A DNA stretch of 64,000 bases from Natronococcus roseus. Lineage in GTDB: Archaea > Halobacteriota > Halobacteria > Halobacteriales > Natrialbaceae. Below the pieces are notes generated by a model. That model searched no databases and was not told the origin of the DNA. It saw only the letters and a program-made list of their open reading frames with translations. A program made the translations under genes and the position numbers. Positions within the stretch are counted from its first letter, which is position 1. Every line of letters begins with the position of its first letter. Shown piece after piece: positions 30,365-38,682 of this stretch. The DNA is taken from NCBI RefSeq assembly GCF_043677095.1, contig NZ_JBHLJR010000004.1:1-64000 (forward strand), read 5' to 3'.

Positions 30365-33300
30365 ATGACTACGACGCCACCCTCCCGATCCGACCCGGCC
30401 GACAATCCCAGAGCCGACTACGACTACCGGAGCGACGACGTCGATCGGCCGGCGCTGGTCGAGGACATCGGCGGACTGATCGACGGCGACGTCCGCGCGG
30501 ATTCGTACTCGAGGGAGCTGTACGCGACCGACGCGAGCATCTACGAGGTGACTCCCGTCGCCGTCGTCTTCCCGCTGTCGACCGACGACGTCGCCGCGAC
30601 CGTCGAGTACTGCGCCGAACGGGGAATCCCGGTGCTGCCGCGGGGCGGCGGAACGAGCCTCGCCGGGCAGACGGTCAACGAGGCCGTCGTGCTCGATTTC
30701 ACGCTGTCCATGGACGGCGTCGTCGACGTTGACCCCGACGCCAGTCGGGCGACCGCCCAGCCCGGAATCTACCTCGAGACGCTCAACGAGACCCTCGAGC
30801 CCCACGGACTGAAGTTCGCGCCCGACCCCGCCTGGGGCGACAAGAGCGCGCTCGGCGGCGCGATCGGGAACAACTCGACGGGCGCCCACTCTCTGCAGTA
30901 CGGCAAGACCGACGCCTACGTCGAGGAGGTAGAGGTCGTCCTCGCCGACGGTACTCGCACGCGCTTCGGCGAGGTCGCCCTCGAGGACCTGCCCGAGCTC
31001 GCCGCCGGCGACGACCTCGAGTCGGCGATCTACGCCGAGGTCGCGCGGATCCTCGAGGAACGGGGTGAGCTGATCGCGGAAACGTACCCCGACCTCAAGC
31101 GCAACGTCTCGGGGTACAACTTAGATTGGCTCGTCGAGGACGCGCTGGGCGGAGAGCGCGGCGTCGGCGAGCCCGCTTCCGAGGGCGGGACGGTCAACCT
31201 CGCGAAGCTGCTCTGTGGCAGCGAGGGCACCCTCGCGATCGTCACCGAGGCGACCGTCTCGCTCGAGCCGATCCCCGCCGAGAAGAGCATGGCGCTGCTC
31301 GCCTACGACAGCGTCCTCGAGGCGATGGACGACGTGGCGGCGATCGTCGACCACGACGCGGCCGCGGTCGAGGTCATCGACGACGTGCTGATCGACCTCG
31401 CACGAGGGACCGCCGAGTTTGCGTCCGTCACCGAGATGCTTCCGGAGGGGACCGGCGCCGTCCTCATCGTCGAGTTCTACGCCGAGGACGCGGCCGACGG
31501 AAAGCGACGGGTCGCGAACCTGCTCGCCGACCGCTGTCCGTCGGTCGATCCCGTCGGCGAGGTCGACCCTCCCGAAGAGCGGGTCGTCGCCGACGAGGAA
31601 GTCCACGCGTTCGACGCGATCGAGGCCCACGACGCCGAGAGCCGGAGCCAGATCTGGAAGCTCCGCAAGTCCGGCCTGCCGATCTTGCTCTCGCGGACGA
31701 CCGACGAGAAGCACATCGCCTTTCTCGAGGATACCGCCATTCCACCCGAGAACCTCCCGGCGTTCGTCGCGGACTTCCAGGACGTCCTCGAGGACCACGA
31801 TACCTACGCCAGCTTCTACGCCCACGCCGGGCCCGGCGTCCTCCACATCCGGCCGCTGATCGACACGAAGACCGAGGCGGGCCTCGAGGAGATGTCGTCG
31901 ATCGCCGACGCCGTCACGGATCTGGTCGTCGAGTACGACGGCTCGGTCTCGGGTGAGCACGGCGACGGCCGTGCACGCACGCAGTGGAACCGCAAGCTCT
32001 ACGGCGAGGAGCTGTGGGAGACCTTCCAGGAGCTGAAGACGGCGTTCGACCCCGACTGGATCCTGAATCCCGGCCAGGTCGTCTTTCGCGAGGAGAACCC
32101 GACCGACATGACCGAGCACCACCGGTTCGGTCCCGACTACGAGTTCGAACCCGGCTTCGAGCCCGCCCTCGAGTGGGACAACGACAACGGGTTTCAGGGG
32201 ATGGTCGAACTCTGTCACGGCTGTGGGGGCTGTCGGGGCGAACAGTCGACGACCGGGGGCGTGATGTGTCCGACGTTCCGGGCGAGCCACGAGGAGATCA
32301 CCAGCACCCGCGGTCGAGCGAACGCGCTGCGCCAGGCGATGAGCGGCGACCTCGACCCCGACGAGGCCTTCTCCGACGAGTTCGTCGAGGAGGTGATGGA
32401 CCTCTGTATCGGCTGCAAGGGGTGTGCGATCGACTGTCCCAGCGAGGTCGACATGGCGAAGCTCAAGGCCGAGGTCACCCACGAGTACCACGAGCGAAAC
32501 GGTTCGTCGCTGCGGGATCGGCTCTTCGCCAACGTCTCGACCCTCTCGAAGTGGGGCTCGAAGTTCCCGCTGCTCTCGAGCGCTGCCCCGAAGCTCCCCG
32601 GCGCCCGGAAGCTGCTCGAGGCGACGGTCGGGATCGACTCGAGCCGACCGCTGCCGTCGTTCCGCCCGATGACGTTCCGTGACTGGTTCGAAGAGCGAGG
32701 CGGCCCGACCGCCTCGGAACGGCGAGCGCTGGAAGCGCGAGGTGGCTCGCGCGTTCCCGAGCGCGGCGCCGACCGGAAGGCGATCGTCTACCCCGACACC
32801 TACACCAACTACAGCCACCCCGAGGCGGGGAAGGCTGCCGTTCGGGTCCTCGAGGCCGCGGGCGTCCCGGTCAAGGTACCCGACGAGCTCGACGACACGG
32901 GTCGACCCGCGTTCTCGAAGGGCTTTCTCGAACAGGCCGGCGAGACCGCCCGCGAGAACGTCCGGGCGCTCGCCCCGCTGATCGAGGGAGGGTGGGACGT
33001 GGTCGTGATCGAACCCTCCGACGCGGTGATGTTCCAGTCGGACTACCTGGACCTGCTCTCCGACGAGGAGGCCCGAACCCTGGCGGAGGCGAGCTACGGA
33101 GTCTGCGAGTACATCGACGCGTTCCGGCTCGACGAACGGCTCGCGTTCGACGCGCCCGAGGAGTCGTTGACCTACCACGGCCACTGCCACCAGAAGGCGA
33201 CGGCGAAGGACCACCACGCCGTCGGCGTGCTCCGGCGGGCGGGGTACGCCGTCGACCCCCTCGACTCGGGCTGCTGTGGCATGGCCGGCAGCTTCGGGTA

Positions 33301-33484
33301 CGAGGCCGAACACGGCTCGATGAGCGACGCGATCGCCTCGATCCTCTACGACCAGGTCGACTCGAGTCCCGGGGAGCGGGTGGTCGCACCCGGCGCTTCC
33401 TGTCGCACCCAGCTGCAGAACCGCGACGGAGACACGGAGGAGCCTCCGACGCCGATCGAACTCGTCGACGCCGCGCTTCGGTAG
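30365..33484 (+). CDS. dld: FAD-binding and Fe-S protein, D-lactate/glycolate dehydrogenase type
   Basis: 1039 residues joining an FAD oxidase (N-terminal ~560 residues) to an Fe-S/CCG module. FAD binding uses PVLPRGGGTSLAGQTV and GAIGNNSTGAHSLQYGKT, and the FAD-oxidase C-lobe carries SGEHGDGRARTQWN. The Fe-S part has CHGCGGCRG...MCPTFRASHEE and LCIGCKGCAIDCPSEVDMAK (two clusters). The C-terminal CCG domain has YHGHCHQKA and CCGMAGSFGYEAEHGSMS. This is a single-chain D-lactate or glycolate dehydrogenase that oxidises a 2-hydroxy acid and passes electrons to the quinone pool. It is divergent from lutC-lutB. The symbol is by analogy; substrate identity is not proven. Confidence 0.87.
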   Translation: MTTTPPSRSDPADNPRADYDYRSDDVDRPALVEDIGGLIDGDVRADSYSRELYATDASIYEVTPVAVVFPLSTDDVAATVEYCAERGIPVLPRGGGTSLAGQTVNEAVVLDFTLSMDGVVDVDPDASRATAQPGIYLETLNETLEPHGLKFAPDPAWGDKSALGGAIGNNSTGAHSLQYGKTDAYVEEVEVVLADGTRTRFGEVALEDLPELAAGDDLESAIYAEVARILEERGELIAETYPDLKRNVSGYNLDWLVEDALGGERGVGEPASEGGTVNLAKLLCGSEGTLAIVTEATVSLEPIPAEKSMALLAYDSVLEAMDDVAAIVDHDAAAVEVIDDVLIDLARGTAEFASVTEMLPEGTGAVLIVEFYAEDAADGKRRVANLLADRCPSVDPVGEVDPPEERVVADEEVHAFDAIEAHDAESRSQIWKLRKSGLPILLSRTTDEKHIAFLEDTAIPPENLPAFVADFQDVLEDHDTYASFYAHAGPGVLHIRPLIDTKTEAGLEEMSSIADAVTDLVVEYDGSVSGEHGDGRARTQWNRKLYGEELWETFQELKTAFDPDWILNPGQVVFREENPTDMTEHHRFGPDYEFEPGFEPALEWDNDNGFQGMVELCHGCGGCRGEQSTTGGVMCPTFRASHEEITSTRGRANALRQAMSGDLDPDEAFSDEFVEEVMDLCIGCKGCAIDCPSEVDMAKLKAEVTHEYHERNGSSLRDRLFANVSTLSKWGSKFPLLSSAAPKLPGARKLLEATVGIDSSRPLPSFRPMTFRDWFEERGGPTASERRALEARGGSRVPERGADRKAIVYPDTYTNYSHPEAGKAAVRVLEAAGVPVKVPDELDDTGRPAFSKGFLEQAGETARENVRALAPLIEGGWDVVVIEPSDAVMFQSDYLDLLSDEEARTLAEASYGVCEYIDAFRLDERLAFDAPEESLTYHGHCHQKATAKDHHAVGVLRRAGYAVDPLDSGCCGMAGSFGYEAEHGSMSDAIASILYDQVDSSPGERVVAPGASCRTQLQNRDGDTEEPPTPIELVDAALR

Positions 33485-33552
33485 CTTCCCCTCGAAACCT
33501 TCCAGTCTAAAAATTCACTGTCCGGTAGCGAATCGCGCTACCCGGTTGTTGG

Positions 33553-34386
33553 TTAGCAGTCGTCTTGCGTGCGCTCCGATTCGTCCGTCTCTTTCTCCCC
33601 TTTTTCGGATCGCTCCGCCGCTTCTTCGTCGGGACAGTCGTCGTCTTCGGGTTCGGGTTCTTTCTTCTCTTCTTCGGAGCAATCGTCTTCCTCGGACTCC
33701 TCTTTTTCAGCTTCCTCCTCGGGACAGTCGTCTTCCTTCCGTTCGGCCGTCTCCTCTTCCTCGGCCTCGGGCTCCGACTCGTCCGGTTTCTCCTCAGTCT
33801 CCTCCCCCTCGTCTTCGCGTTCTCCGTCCTCGGGCTCCGGCTCGTCGGGCTCTGCCTCACCGTCTTCGGGCTCTTCGTCTTCAGCTTCCTCGTCCTCCGA
33901 CTCCTCGTCTTCGGTCTCCTCGTCCTCCGAGTCGTCGACGGGATCGCCGGGTTCCGTTTCACCCGTCGAGGTGTCGTAGACCGAGACTGCGTTGGACCGA
34001 CTCGGCGTGTACAGGGCGATCACGTTCGTGCCCTCGTTGTCGATCCGTCCGGCCTCGTAGTCGTAGGTGACGTCGGCGTCGGTGTCGTAGTATCCGGAGG
34101 TGATGCGAAGCTCTCCTCCCGGCGCGATCTCGGTTCCGCTCGGCAGCGAGTCGGACTGGTCGTAGTCCGGATTGTTGTACAGCCAGTCGACGACGTAGCC
34201 CGAGAGGTCGACCGTCGACTCCCCCTCGTTTCGCAGCACGATGAGGTCCTGCTCGGGCGTCACTGACTCGATGACGACCGGTACGCCGTGTCCGTCGGCG
34301 GCCGCCTGAGATCCAATTCCCACGAGTCCGGCAACCGCAGCGCCCGCTCCCGCCAGTACTGCTCGACGCGATCTGTGTCCTGTCAT
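33553..34386 (-). CDS. Tat-exported lamin-tail protein with acidic, cysteine-spaced tail
   Basis: 277 residues. The N-terminus has a twin-arginine signal, RSRRAVLAGAGAAVAGLVGIGSQAAA. Residues ~33-140 form a lamin-tail (LTD) domain: VVIESVTPEQDLIVLRNEGESTVDLSGYVVDW, PSGTEIAPGGELRITSGYYD, and NEGTNVIALYTPSRSNAVSVYDTS. LTD domains are found on surface and nuclease-linked proteins and probably bind calcium or other ligands. The last ~125 residues are almost entirely E, D, K, S and P. Four DDC-type points (EDDC-PEEE, EDDC-SEEE, DDDC-PDEE and the terminal QDDC) sit at regular positions, the final one being the C-terminal residue. Their role is unknown. Upstream DNA is AT-rich with a GATATATACATAA promoter candidate. 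Confidence 0.8.
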   Translation of the reverse strand: MTGHRSRRAVLAGAGAAVAGLVGIGSQAAADGHGVPVVIESVTPEQDLIVLRNEGESTVDLSGYVVDWLYNNPDYDQSDSLPSGTEIAPGGELRITSGYYDTDADVTYDYEAGRIDNEGTNVIALYTPSRSNAVSVYDTSTGETEPGDPVDDSEDEETEDEESEDEEAEDEEPEDGEAEPDEPEPEDGEREDEGEETEEKPDESEPEAEEEETAERKEDDCPEEEAEKEESEEDDCSEEEKKEPEPEDDDCPDEEAAERSEKGEKETDESERTQDDC

Positions 34387-34611
34387 ACGGCGATATATAC
34401 ATAACCAAGCGAATATAATATAATTTACTTATTTGGTCACTCGATATATTCTGTGATGCATATATGTTTTATCTGGATATTACTCGATAGAAATGTAGAA
34501 GATCCAACTGAATGTCGAATCGTCGGAGAACCCGTTGCGAGGGCTCGAGCGAGCCGGACCGATCAGCACTCGAGGAGTCGGTTTATGGCGCTGCCCATCG
34601 TAGAAACCGCC
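34387..34611. other. AT-rich gap between the lamin-tail protein and usp genes
   Basis: Divergent gap of 225 bp, very AT-rich in its first half (TATATACATAA, GAATATAATATAATTTAC). It likely holds the promoters of both neighbours. No gene was seen. Confidence 0.4.
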
Positions 34612-35046
34612 ATGGTCTCCACCGTACTCGTCCCGATCGACGACTCGGAGCGCTCGAACGAGACCCTCGAGTACGCCCTCGAGGTCCACCCCGACGCGAC
34701 GATCACGGCACTTCACGTCGTCGATCCGCGGAAGTTCTACTCCGGGACCGGAATCGAGGGCAGCATCACGACCAACTACGAGCAGATCCAGGAGAACTAC
34801 GAGCAGCAGGCTCGGGCGCTGCTCGCGGAAGTCGAGGAAACGGCCGCCGAACGCGGCGCCGAGATCGAGACGGAGTGGGTCACCGGCGCGGTCGCCCGAT
34901 CGATCGTCGACTACGCGACCGACCACGACGTCGACGCGATCGTCATGGGAAGCCACGGGCGTTCGGGTGCGAGCCGCATCCTGCTCGGTAGCATCGCCGA
35001 GACCGTCACCCGCCGCTCGCCGGTTCCGGTCACGATCGTCCGCTGA
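34612..35046 (+). CDS. Universal stress protein (UspA family)
   Basis: 144 residues from ATG 34612. A longer in-frame start at 34453 was rejected because the extension is arginine-rich. The fold is the Rossmann-like USP core: STVLVPIDDSERSNETLEYALEVHP at the N-terminus and IVMGSHGRSGASRILLGSIAETVTRRSPVPVTIV at the end. The latter matches the GxxGxxxxxxxxxG(S/T) ATP-binding motif (G-S-H-G-R-S-G...LLGS). It probably binds ATP and acts as a cytoplasmic stress-response protein; the exact role in haloarchaea is not established. It stands alone between the lamin-tail gene (divergent) and the TrpD2-like gene 160 bp downstream. Confidence 0.92.
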   Translation: MVSTVLVPIDDSERSNETLEYALEVHPDATITALHVVDPRKFYSGTGIEGSITTNYEQIQENYEQQARALLAEVEETAAERGAEIETEWVTGAVARSIVDYATDHDVDAIVMGSHGRSGASRILLGSIAETVTRRSPVPVTIVR

Positions 35047-35206
35047 GACGCCTCTCGGAGCTCCCCTCGGTGCGACCACGGATGGCGGGGACGTCCCCGA
35101 GAGCGGGGTCCGTTTCGAATCCAGCTACGTCGCCCGGCGTCGGAGACGGTCCCGAAAAAGCGCCGGAAACGGGAATCTTTTGCGCCCGCTTCGGTAACGA
35201 CGATCC

Positions 35207-36274
35207 ATGACGAACAACTCCGAGACGTTCGGCGAGTGGCCGCTCAAGCGGCTGCTGACCGAGGTCGTCGGCTCCGGTCCCAAATCGGCCGACGACATGA
35301 CCCGCGAGCAGGCCCGCGAGGCGTTCCAGCGCATCCTCGCTAGCGAGCCCGAGGAGACGACACTCGGCGCGTTCTGGCTGGCCAACCGCTGGAAGCGAAA
35401 CACCCCCGAGGAGCTGGCGGCCTACACCGACGTCATGCGCGAGGAGTCGGTCGTCACCGCTGCCCCCGACGTCGACCCGGTTGACTGCGGCGCGAACTAC
35501 GACGGCAAACACACCTCCGCGCTGCTCGGCGTCGGTGCCGGCGTCGTCGCCGCCGCGGCGGACACCCCGGTCGTCGTCCACTCCGGCGACGGCGTTCCGA
35601 CCCAGAAGGAGACCGCCTACAAGCACGTGCTAGACGAACTGGGGGTTCGGACCGACCTCGAGCCCGACGAAAGCGCCGATATGGTCGACGAGACCGGCTT
35701 CGGTTTCTACTACCAGCCCGCGTTCAATCCGGGAATCGACGACCTGTTCGAGCGACGCGACGAGATGGGCGTCCGGACGTTCGTCAACACGATCGAGACG
35801 GTCGCCAACCCCGCCGAAGCCGACGTCCACCTCGGCTCCTTTTACCACCTCGCGTTCGCGAAGAAGCTGACCGACCTCCTCAAGGGGAGCGAGGAACTCG
35901 ACTACTCGAGAGCGATCTTCTTCCAGGGGATGGAGGGGTACGACGACATTCGGCCGGGGTACACGAAGGTCGCCGAGTGGAACGCGGGGGAGGACCTGAC
36001 CGACTACGAGATCGAAACCGCGGAGTACGGTATGGAGATGGAAAGCGAGGACCTCGCGGTCGACGACATCGCCGCCGACTCGGCGACGATCACCGAGGAC
36101 GTTCTCGCGGGCGAGCGCGAGGATCAGTTCGCCGATGCCATCGCGCTCAACGGCGCGTTCCGGATGTACGCCCGCCAGGACGTCGATTCGCTCGAGGAGG
36201 GACTCGAGCGGGCTCGCGACGCCATCGCTGACGGCAGCGCGCAGGCGGTCCTCGAGGAGCTACGCGAGTTCTGA
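35207..36274 (+). CDS. TrpD2-like anthranilate phosphoribosyltransferase family protein
   Basis: 355 residues. The TrpD fold is visible: the N-terminal helical domain (WPLKRLLTEVVGSGPKSADDMTREQAREAFQRILASEPEETTLGAFWLANRWKRNTPEELAAYTDVM), then VVVHSGDGVPTQKETAYKHVLDELGV, corresponding to the KHGNR...S.G.ADVLEALGV region. The PRPP loop GTGGD of true TrpD is replaced by CGANYDGK, so this is the TrpD2 (YbiB-like) group, in which nucleic-acid rather than PRPP binding has been reported for the bacterial member. It is not a tryptophan gene by context. Its last 69 bp, ending at the stop codon, are repeated perfectly 884 bp downstream, beyond the toxin-antitoxin pair. Confidence 0.75.
   Translation: MTNNSETFGEWPLKRLLTEVVGSGPKSADDMTREQAREAFQRILASEPEETTLGAFWLANRWKRNTPEELAAYTDVMREESVVTAAPDVDPVDCGANYDGKHTSALLGVGAGVVAAAADTPVVVHSGDGVPTQKETAYKHVLDELGVRTDLEPDESADMVDETGFGFYYQPAFNPGIDDLFERRDEMGVRTFVNTIETVANPAEADVHLGSFYHLAFAKKLTDLLKGSEELDYSRAIFFQGMEGYDDIRPGYTKVAEWNAGEDLTDYEIETAEYGMEMESEDLAVDDIAADSATITEDVLAGEREDQFADAIALNGAFRMYARQDVDSLEEGLERARDAIADGSAQAVLEELREF
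36206..36274 (+). repeat. 69-bp direct repeat, left copy (3' end of trpD2-like gene)
   Basis: This segment runs from GAGCGGGCTCGCGACGCC to the stop codon TGA at 36274. It is identical, base for base, to 37090-37158. It encodes the last 22 residues plus stop. Confidence 0.95.
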
Positions 36275-36290
36275 AACGCCGATTCACGAA

Positions 36291-36797
36291 TCACGTTCCG
36301 TCTTGACCGTCGTCGACGGCATCGATCGCCTGCTGATACAATTCGTCGTCGATCCAGAATCCGGCGTCGCGAAGCGCATCGAGCGCCGGCTCGATCGCAA
36401 GTTCGTCGCGTTCGGCGGCTTTCAACAGGATACCGACAACGCCGGTTACCGGGAGATCGTGACGACGTGCGACCTGCCGCCCGTCCCGCTCGTCGATCAA
36501 CACCAGTTCGGCGCCGTGTTCGATCGCCAGCGCGATCGCGGCGGCCTCGCCTTCGTCTAGCTCCGTTCGAAACTCTCGAACGAGATCGGTCCGCTGTGGC
36601 CGGGTTACGGTTACGAACCCGCTTTCGAGAAACGACTCGAGCCGATCGACCTCGCCCTCACCGGCGAGCAGTTCCGAGCGAACCGCCTCGGGAACGGTGA
36701 TCGACGAGAACTGCGAACGGAGCAACTCGAGTCGACCGATCAGCGCGAGGTTGAGCAGGGGTGACGTGTCGGCGACGACGCCCTTATCGGTCGGCAT
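36291..36797 (-). CDS. DUF3368 PIN-like protein (predicted toxin)
   Basis: 168 residues. PIN-fold signatures: VVADTSPLLNLALIGRLELL (first acidic residue in ADTSP), LLAGEGEVDRLESFL, ELDEGEAAAIALAIEHG (central acidic pair), and LVLIDERDGRQVARRHDLPVTGVVGILLKAAERDEL (last acidic residue in IDERD). DUF3368 proteins are PIN-family nucleases that commonly pair with UPF0175 antitoxins, as here. It probably cleaves RNA when free of antitoxin. The start overlaps the antitoxin gene by 14 bp, which is typical for such pairs. It lies on the minus strand inside the 815-bp insert bounded by the 69-bp repeats, with its stop 17 bp from the left copy. Confidence 0.85.
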   Translation of the reverse strand: MPTDKGVVADTSPLLNLALIGRLELLRSQFSSITVPEAVRSELLAGEGEVDRLESFLESGFVTVTRPQRTDLVREFRTELDEGEAAAIALAIEHGAELVLIDERDGRQVARRHDLPVTGVVGILLKAAERDELAIEPALDALRDAGFWIDDELYQQAIDAVDDGQDGT

Positions 36798-37032
36798 AGT
36801 CGAGATCTTCGGCCAATTCCTCGTCGGTGTAGTGGCGTTCGATACCGCGTTTCCCGAGCAACTCGCCGAACTCCCGTTTCGACAGCCCCGCGAGTTCTCG
36901 TGCCTTCCCGAACGAAAGGGCCCTCCGATCGTACAGCGAACACGCGAGTTCCTCGCGCATGACCCCCTCTCGCTCGTCTTCCGGAAGCCGAAGCGCGTCG
37001 TAGACCTCCTCCGGAATTTCGATTGCGGTCAT
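36784..37032 (-). CDS. UPF0175 family protein (predicted antitoxin)
   Basis: 82 residues from ATG 37032. The family pattern is complete: AIEIPEEVYDALRLPEDEREGVMREELACSLYDRRALSFGKARELAGLSKREFGELLGKRGIERHYTDEELAEDL. UPF0175 proteins carry a helix-turn-helix and occur with DUF3368 or PIN nucleases, where they are predicted antitoxins and repressors of their own operon. It is the first gene of the pair, followed by the toxin with a 14-bp overlap. The 57-bp upstream stretch before the right repeat copy (37033-37089) includes GCTTATCC as a possible TATA and must contain the whole promoter of the cassette. Confidence 0.85.
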   Translation of the reverse strand: MTAIEIPEEVYDALRLPEDEREGVMREELACSLYDRRALSFGKARELAGLSKREFGELLGKRGIERHYTDEELAEDLDYADR

Positions 37033-37089
37033 AGCCAACGATAGGACGGAGTATCGGATAAGCGTTCGTTCCGAACCGTCCACGTCCTT

Positions 37090-37158
37090 GAGCGGGCTCG
37101 CGACGCCATCGCTGACGGCAGCGCGCAGGCGGTCCTCGAGGAGCTACGCGAGTTCTGA
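37090..37158 (+). repeat. 69-bp direct repeat, right copy (orphan 3' end of trpD2-like gene)
   Basis: Identical to 36206-36274, including the TGA stop codon, but not preceded by the rest of the gene. The sequence immediately before it (CACGTCCTT) is unrelated to that before the left copy, so the boundary is sharp. Confidence 0.95.
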
Positions 37159-37311
37159 GCCAAGGAGGTTCCTTCGGACTCGCACGAGGAATCGTCACGG
37201 TCGAGCCTGCTGGCGGTCGTCACGTACTGATCGAGTCCGCGCCGACAATCATCCCGCCCACTACGGCGACCTGACAGCCAAATATATCAACTATCGTGTA
37301 TTGGTTGGCGT

Positions 37312-37722
37312 ATGGCACCGAACGATCCGCCGCCGTCGCTCGAGAACCCGACGCCGCCCCCGGTCGACGAACAGGATCCCGGACGCGGCACGAGTACCAC
37401 GCTCAACGCCGTCCTCGGCGGCGTCGTCGGGATCGTCCTCTCGTTCGTTCCGCTGTCGCCGGTGCTTGGGGGCGCCGTCGCGGGCTACCTCGAGGGCGGC
37501 GACACCGACGACGGACTGCGGGTCGGCGCGCTCGCCGGACTGGTCGCGCTGCTCCCGCTGAGCGTCGTCGGGTTCTTCCTGCTTTTTCTCCTCGGGTTCG
37601 GCGCAAACTCGGCGGTGCTGGGCGTGCTGGGACTGGTCGCGTTCCTCTTCGTAACGATATACACCGTCGGTTTGAGCGCCCTCGGCGGCGTTATCGGCGT
37701 CTATGCCGAAAGCGAGTTCTAA
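37312..37722 (+). CDS. DUF5518 family membrane protein
   Basis: 136 residues. After a proline-rich N-terminus (PPPSLENPTPPPVDEQDPG), three to four membrane helices follow: TLNAVLGGVVGIVLSFVPLSPVLGGAVAGYLEGG, LRVGALAGLVALLPLSVVGFFLLFLLGFGAN, VLGVLGLVAFLFVTIYTVGLSALGGVIGVYAE. The GGAVAGYLEGG motif is characteristic of haloarchaeal DUF5518 proteins, whose role is unknown. ATG start at 37312, with a TATA-like AAATATATCAAC about 27-38 bp upstream, which fits a leaderless transcript. It is separated from the toxin-antitoxin insert by 153 bp. Confidence 0.8.
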   Translation: MAPNDPPPSLENPTPPPVDEQDPGRGTSTTLNAVLGGVVGIVLSFVPLSPVLGGAVAGYLEGGDTDDGLRVGALAGLVALLPLSVVGFFLLFLLGFGANSAVLGVLGLVAFLFVTIYTVGLSALGGVIGVYAESEF

Positions 37723-37839
37723 CGATCGGTTCGAGAGAGCTTACCAATGTTTTGTATCTAGGCCGGTATCCCGAACAAAATTCGAGAATCGGTCGAAACC
37801 ACGAACGAATTTATATAGTAGCCGTCCGAGCATCGTGGT

Positions 37840-38601
37840 ATGCGACTCGAGAACGAGACGGCCCTCATCACGGGCGCGGCGTCGGGAATCGGACGCGCGA
37901 CGGCCGAACGCTTCGCGGACGAGGGCGCACGTGTCATCGTCACCGATATCGACAGCGACGGCGGGGAAGCCGTTGCGGCTGAACTCGCCGACGGCGACAC
38001 CGAAGCGGAGTTCTACGACCTCGACGTCACCGACAGCGAGCAGTTTCACGCGGTCGTCGACACGGTCGCCGAGGAGTACGGGCTCGATATCGTCGTCAAC
38101 AACGCGGGGACGGGCCACCCTTCCTCGCGGCTCGAGGAGACCGACGACTCGATTCGGGACTTCGTCATCGACGTCAACGTCAAGGGCGTCTGGAACGGCT
38201 GTCACGCCGCCCTACCGCACATGAAAGAGCAGGGTGAGGGGTCGATCGTCAACGTCGGCTCGCTGGCGAGCATCCTCGGGTTGCCCAAGCAGGCCGCCTA
38301 CTCGCTGAGCAAGGGCGCCGTGCTCAACCTCACGCGTGCGATCGCCGCCGAGGCAGGCCCCTACGGGATCCGGGCGAACACCGTCTGTCCGGGCTTTACC
38401 GACACGACGCTGCTCGAGCAGTATCTGGCGATGCGGGACGACCCCGAGGCGGCCCGCGAGGCGATGGCCGAAGAGTACCCGCTCAAGCGGCTCGGCGAAG
38501 CCGAGGAGATCGCCGACGCGATCCTGTTTCTCGCGAGCGACGAGGCCTCGTTCGTCAGCGGCCACGGGCTGGTCGTCGACGGCGGCTTTTCGACCTGCTG
38601 A
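37840..38601 (+). CDS. SDR family oxidoreductase (classical)
   Basis: 253 residues. Classical short-chain dehydrogenase motifs: NAD(P)-binding TGAASGIG at residues ~10-17, VIVTDID (an aspartate after strand 2, favouring NAD), NNAG at ~85-88, catalytic serine in IVNVGSLAS, and the YSLSK motif (YxxxK). The end AEEIADAILFLASDEASFVSGHGLVVDGGFSTC is the usual SDR tail. The substrate cannot be predicted; these enzymes often reduce 3-keto or alcohol groups. It stands alone on the plus strand with a TTTATATAG promoter element about 26-34 bp upstream of the ATG at 37840, consistent with leaderless transcription. Confidence 0.92.
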   Translation: MRLENETALITGAASGIGRATAERFADEGARVIVTDIDSDGGEAVAAELADGDTEAEFYDLDVTDSEQFHAVVDTVAEEYGLDIVVNNAGTGHPSSRLEETDDSIRDFVIDVNVKGVWNGCHAALPHMKEQGEGSIVNVGSLASILGLPKQAAYSLSKGAVLNLTRAIAAEAGPYGIRANTVCPGFTDTTLLEQYLAMRDDPEAAREAMAEEYPLKRLGEAEEIADAILFLASDEASFVSGHGLVVDGGFSTC

Positions 38602-38682
38602 GGCCCGCTGGGCGGCGAACCGAAATCGCTTTTTCGTTGGTTCACGTCGCTATCGGCGACGCCGTTACGCCGAGTCACTCAC

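Noticed and set aside
35207..36274. Canonical trpD of tryptophan synthesis
   Set aside because: The PRPP loop GTGGD is replaced by GANYDGK and no other trp genes are near.
36291..37032. Host housekeeping genes in the repeat-bounded insert
   Set aside because: Both proteins match toxin-antitoxin families in the usual order and overlap, and the boundaries coincide with the 69-bp repeats.
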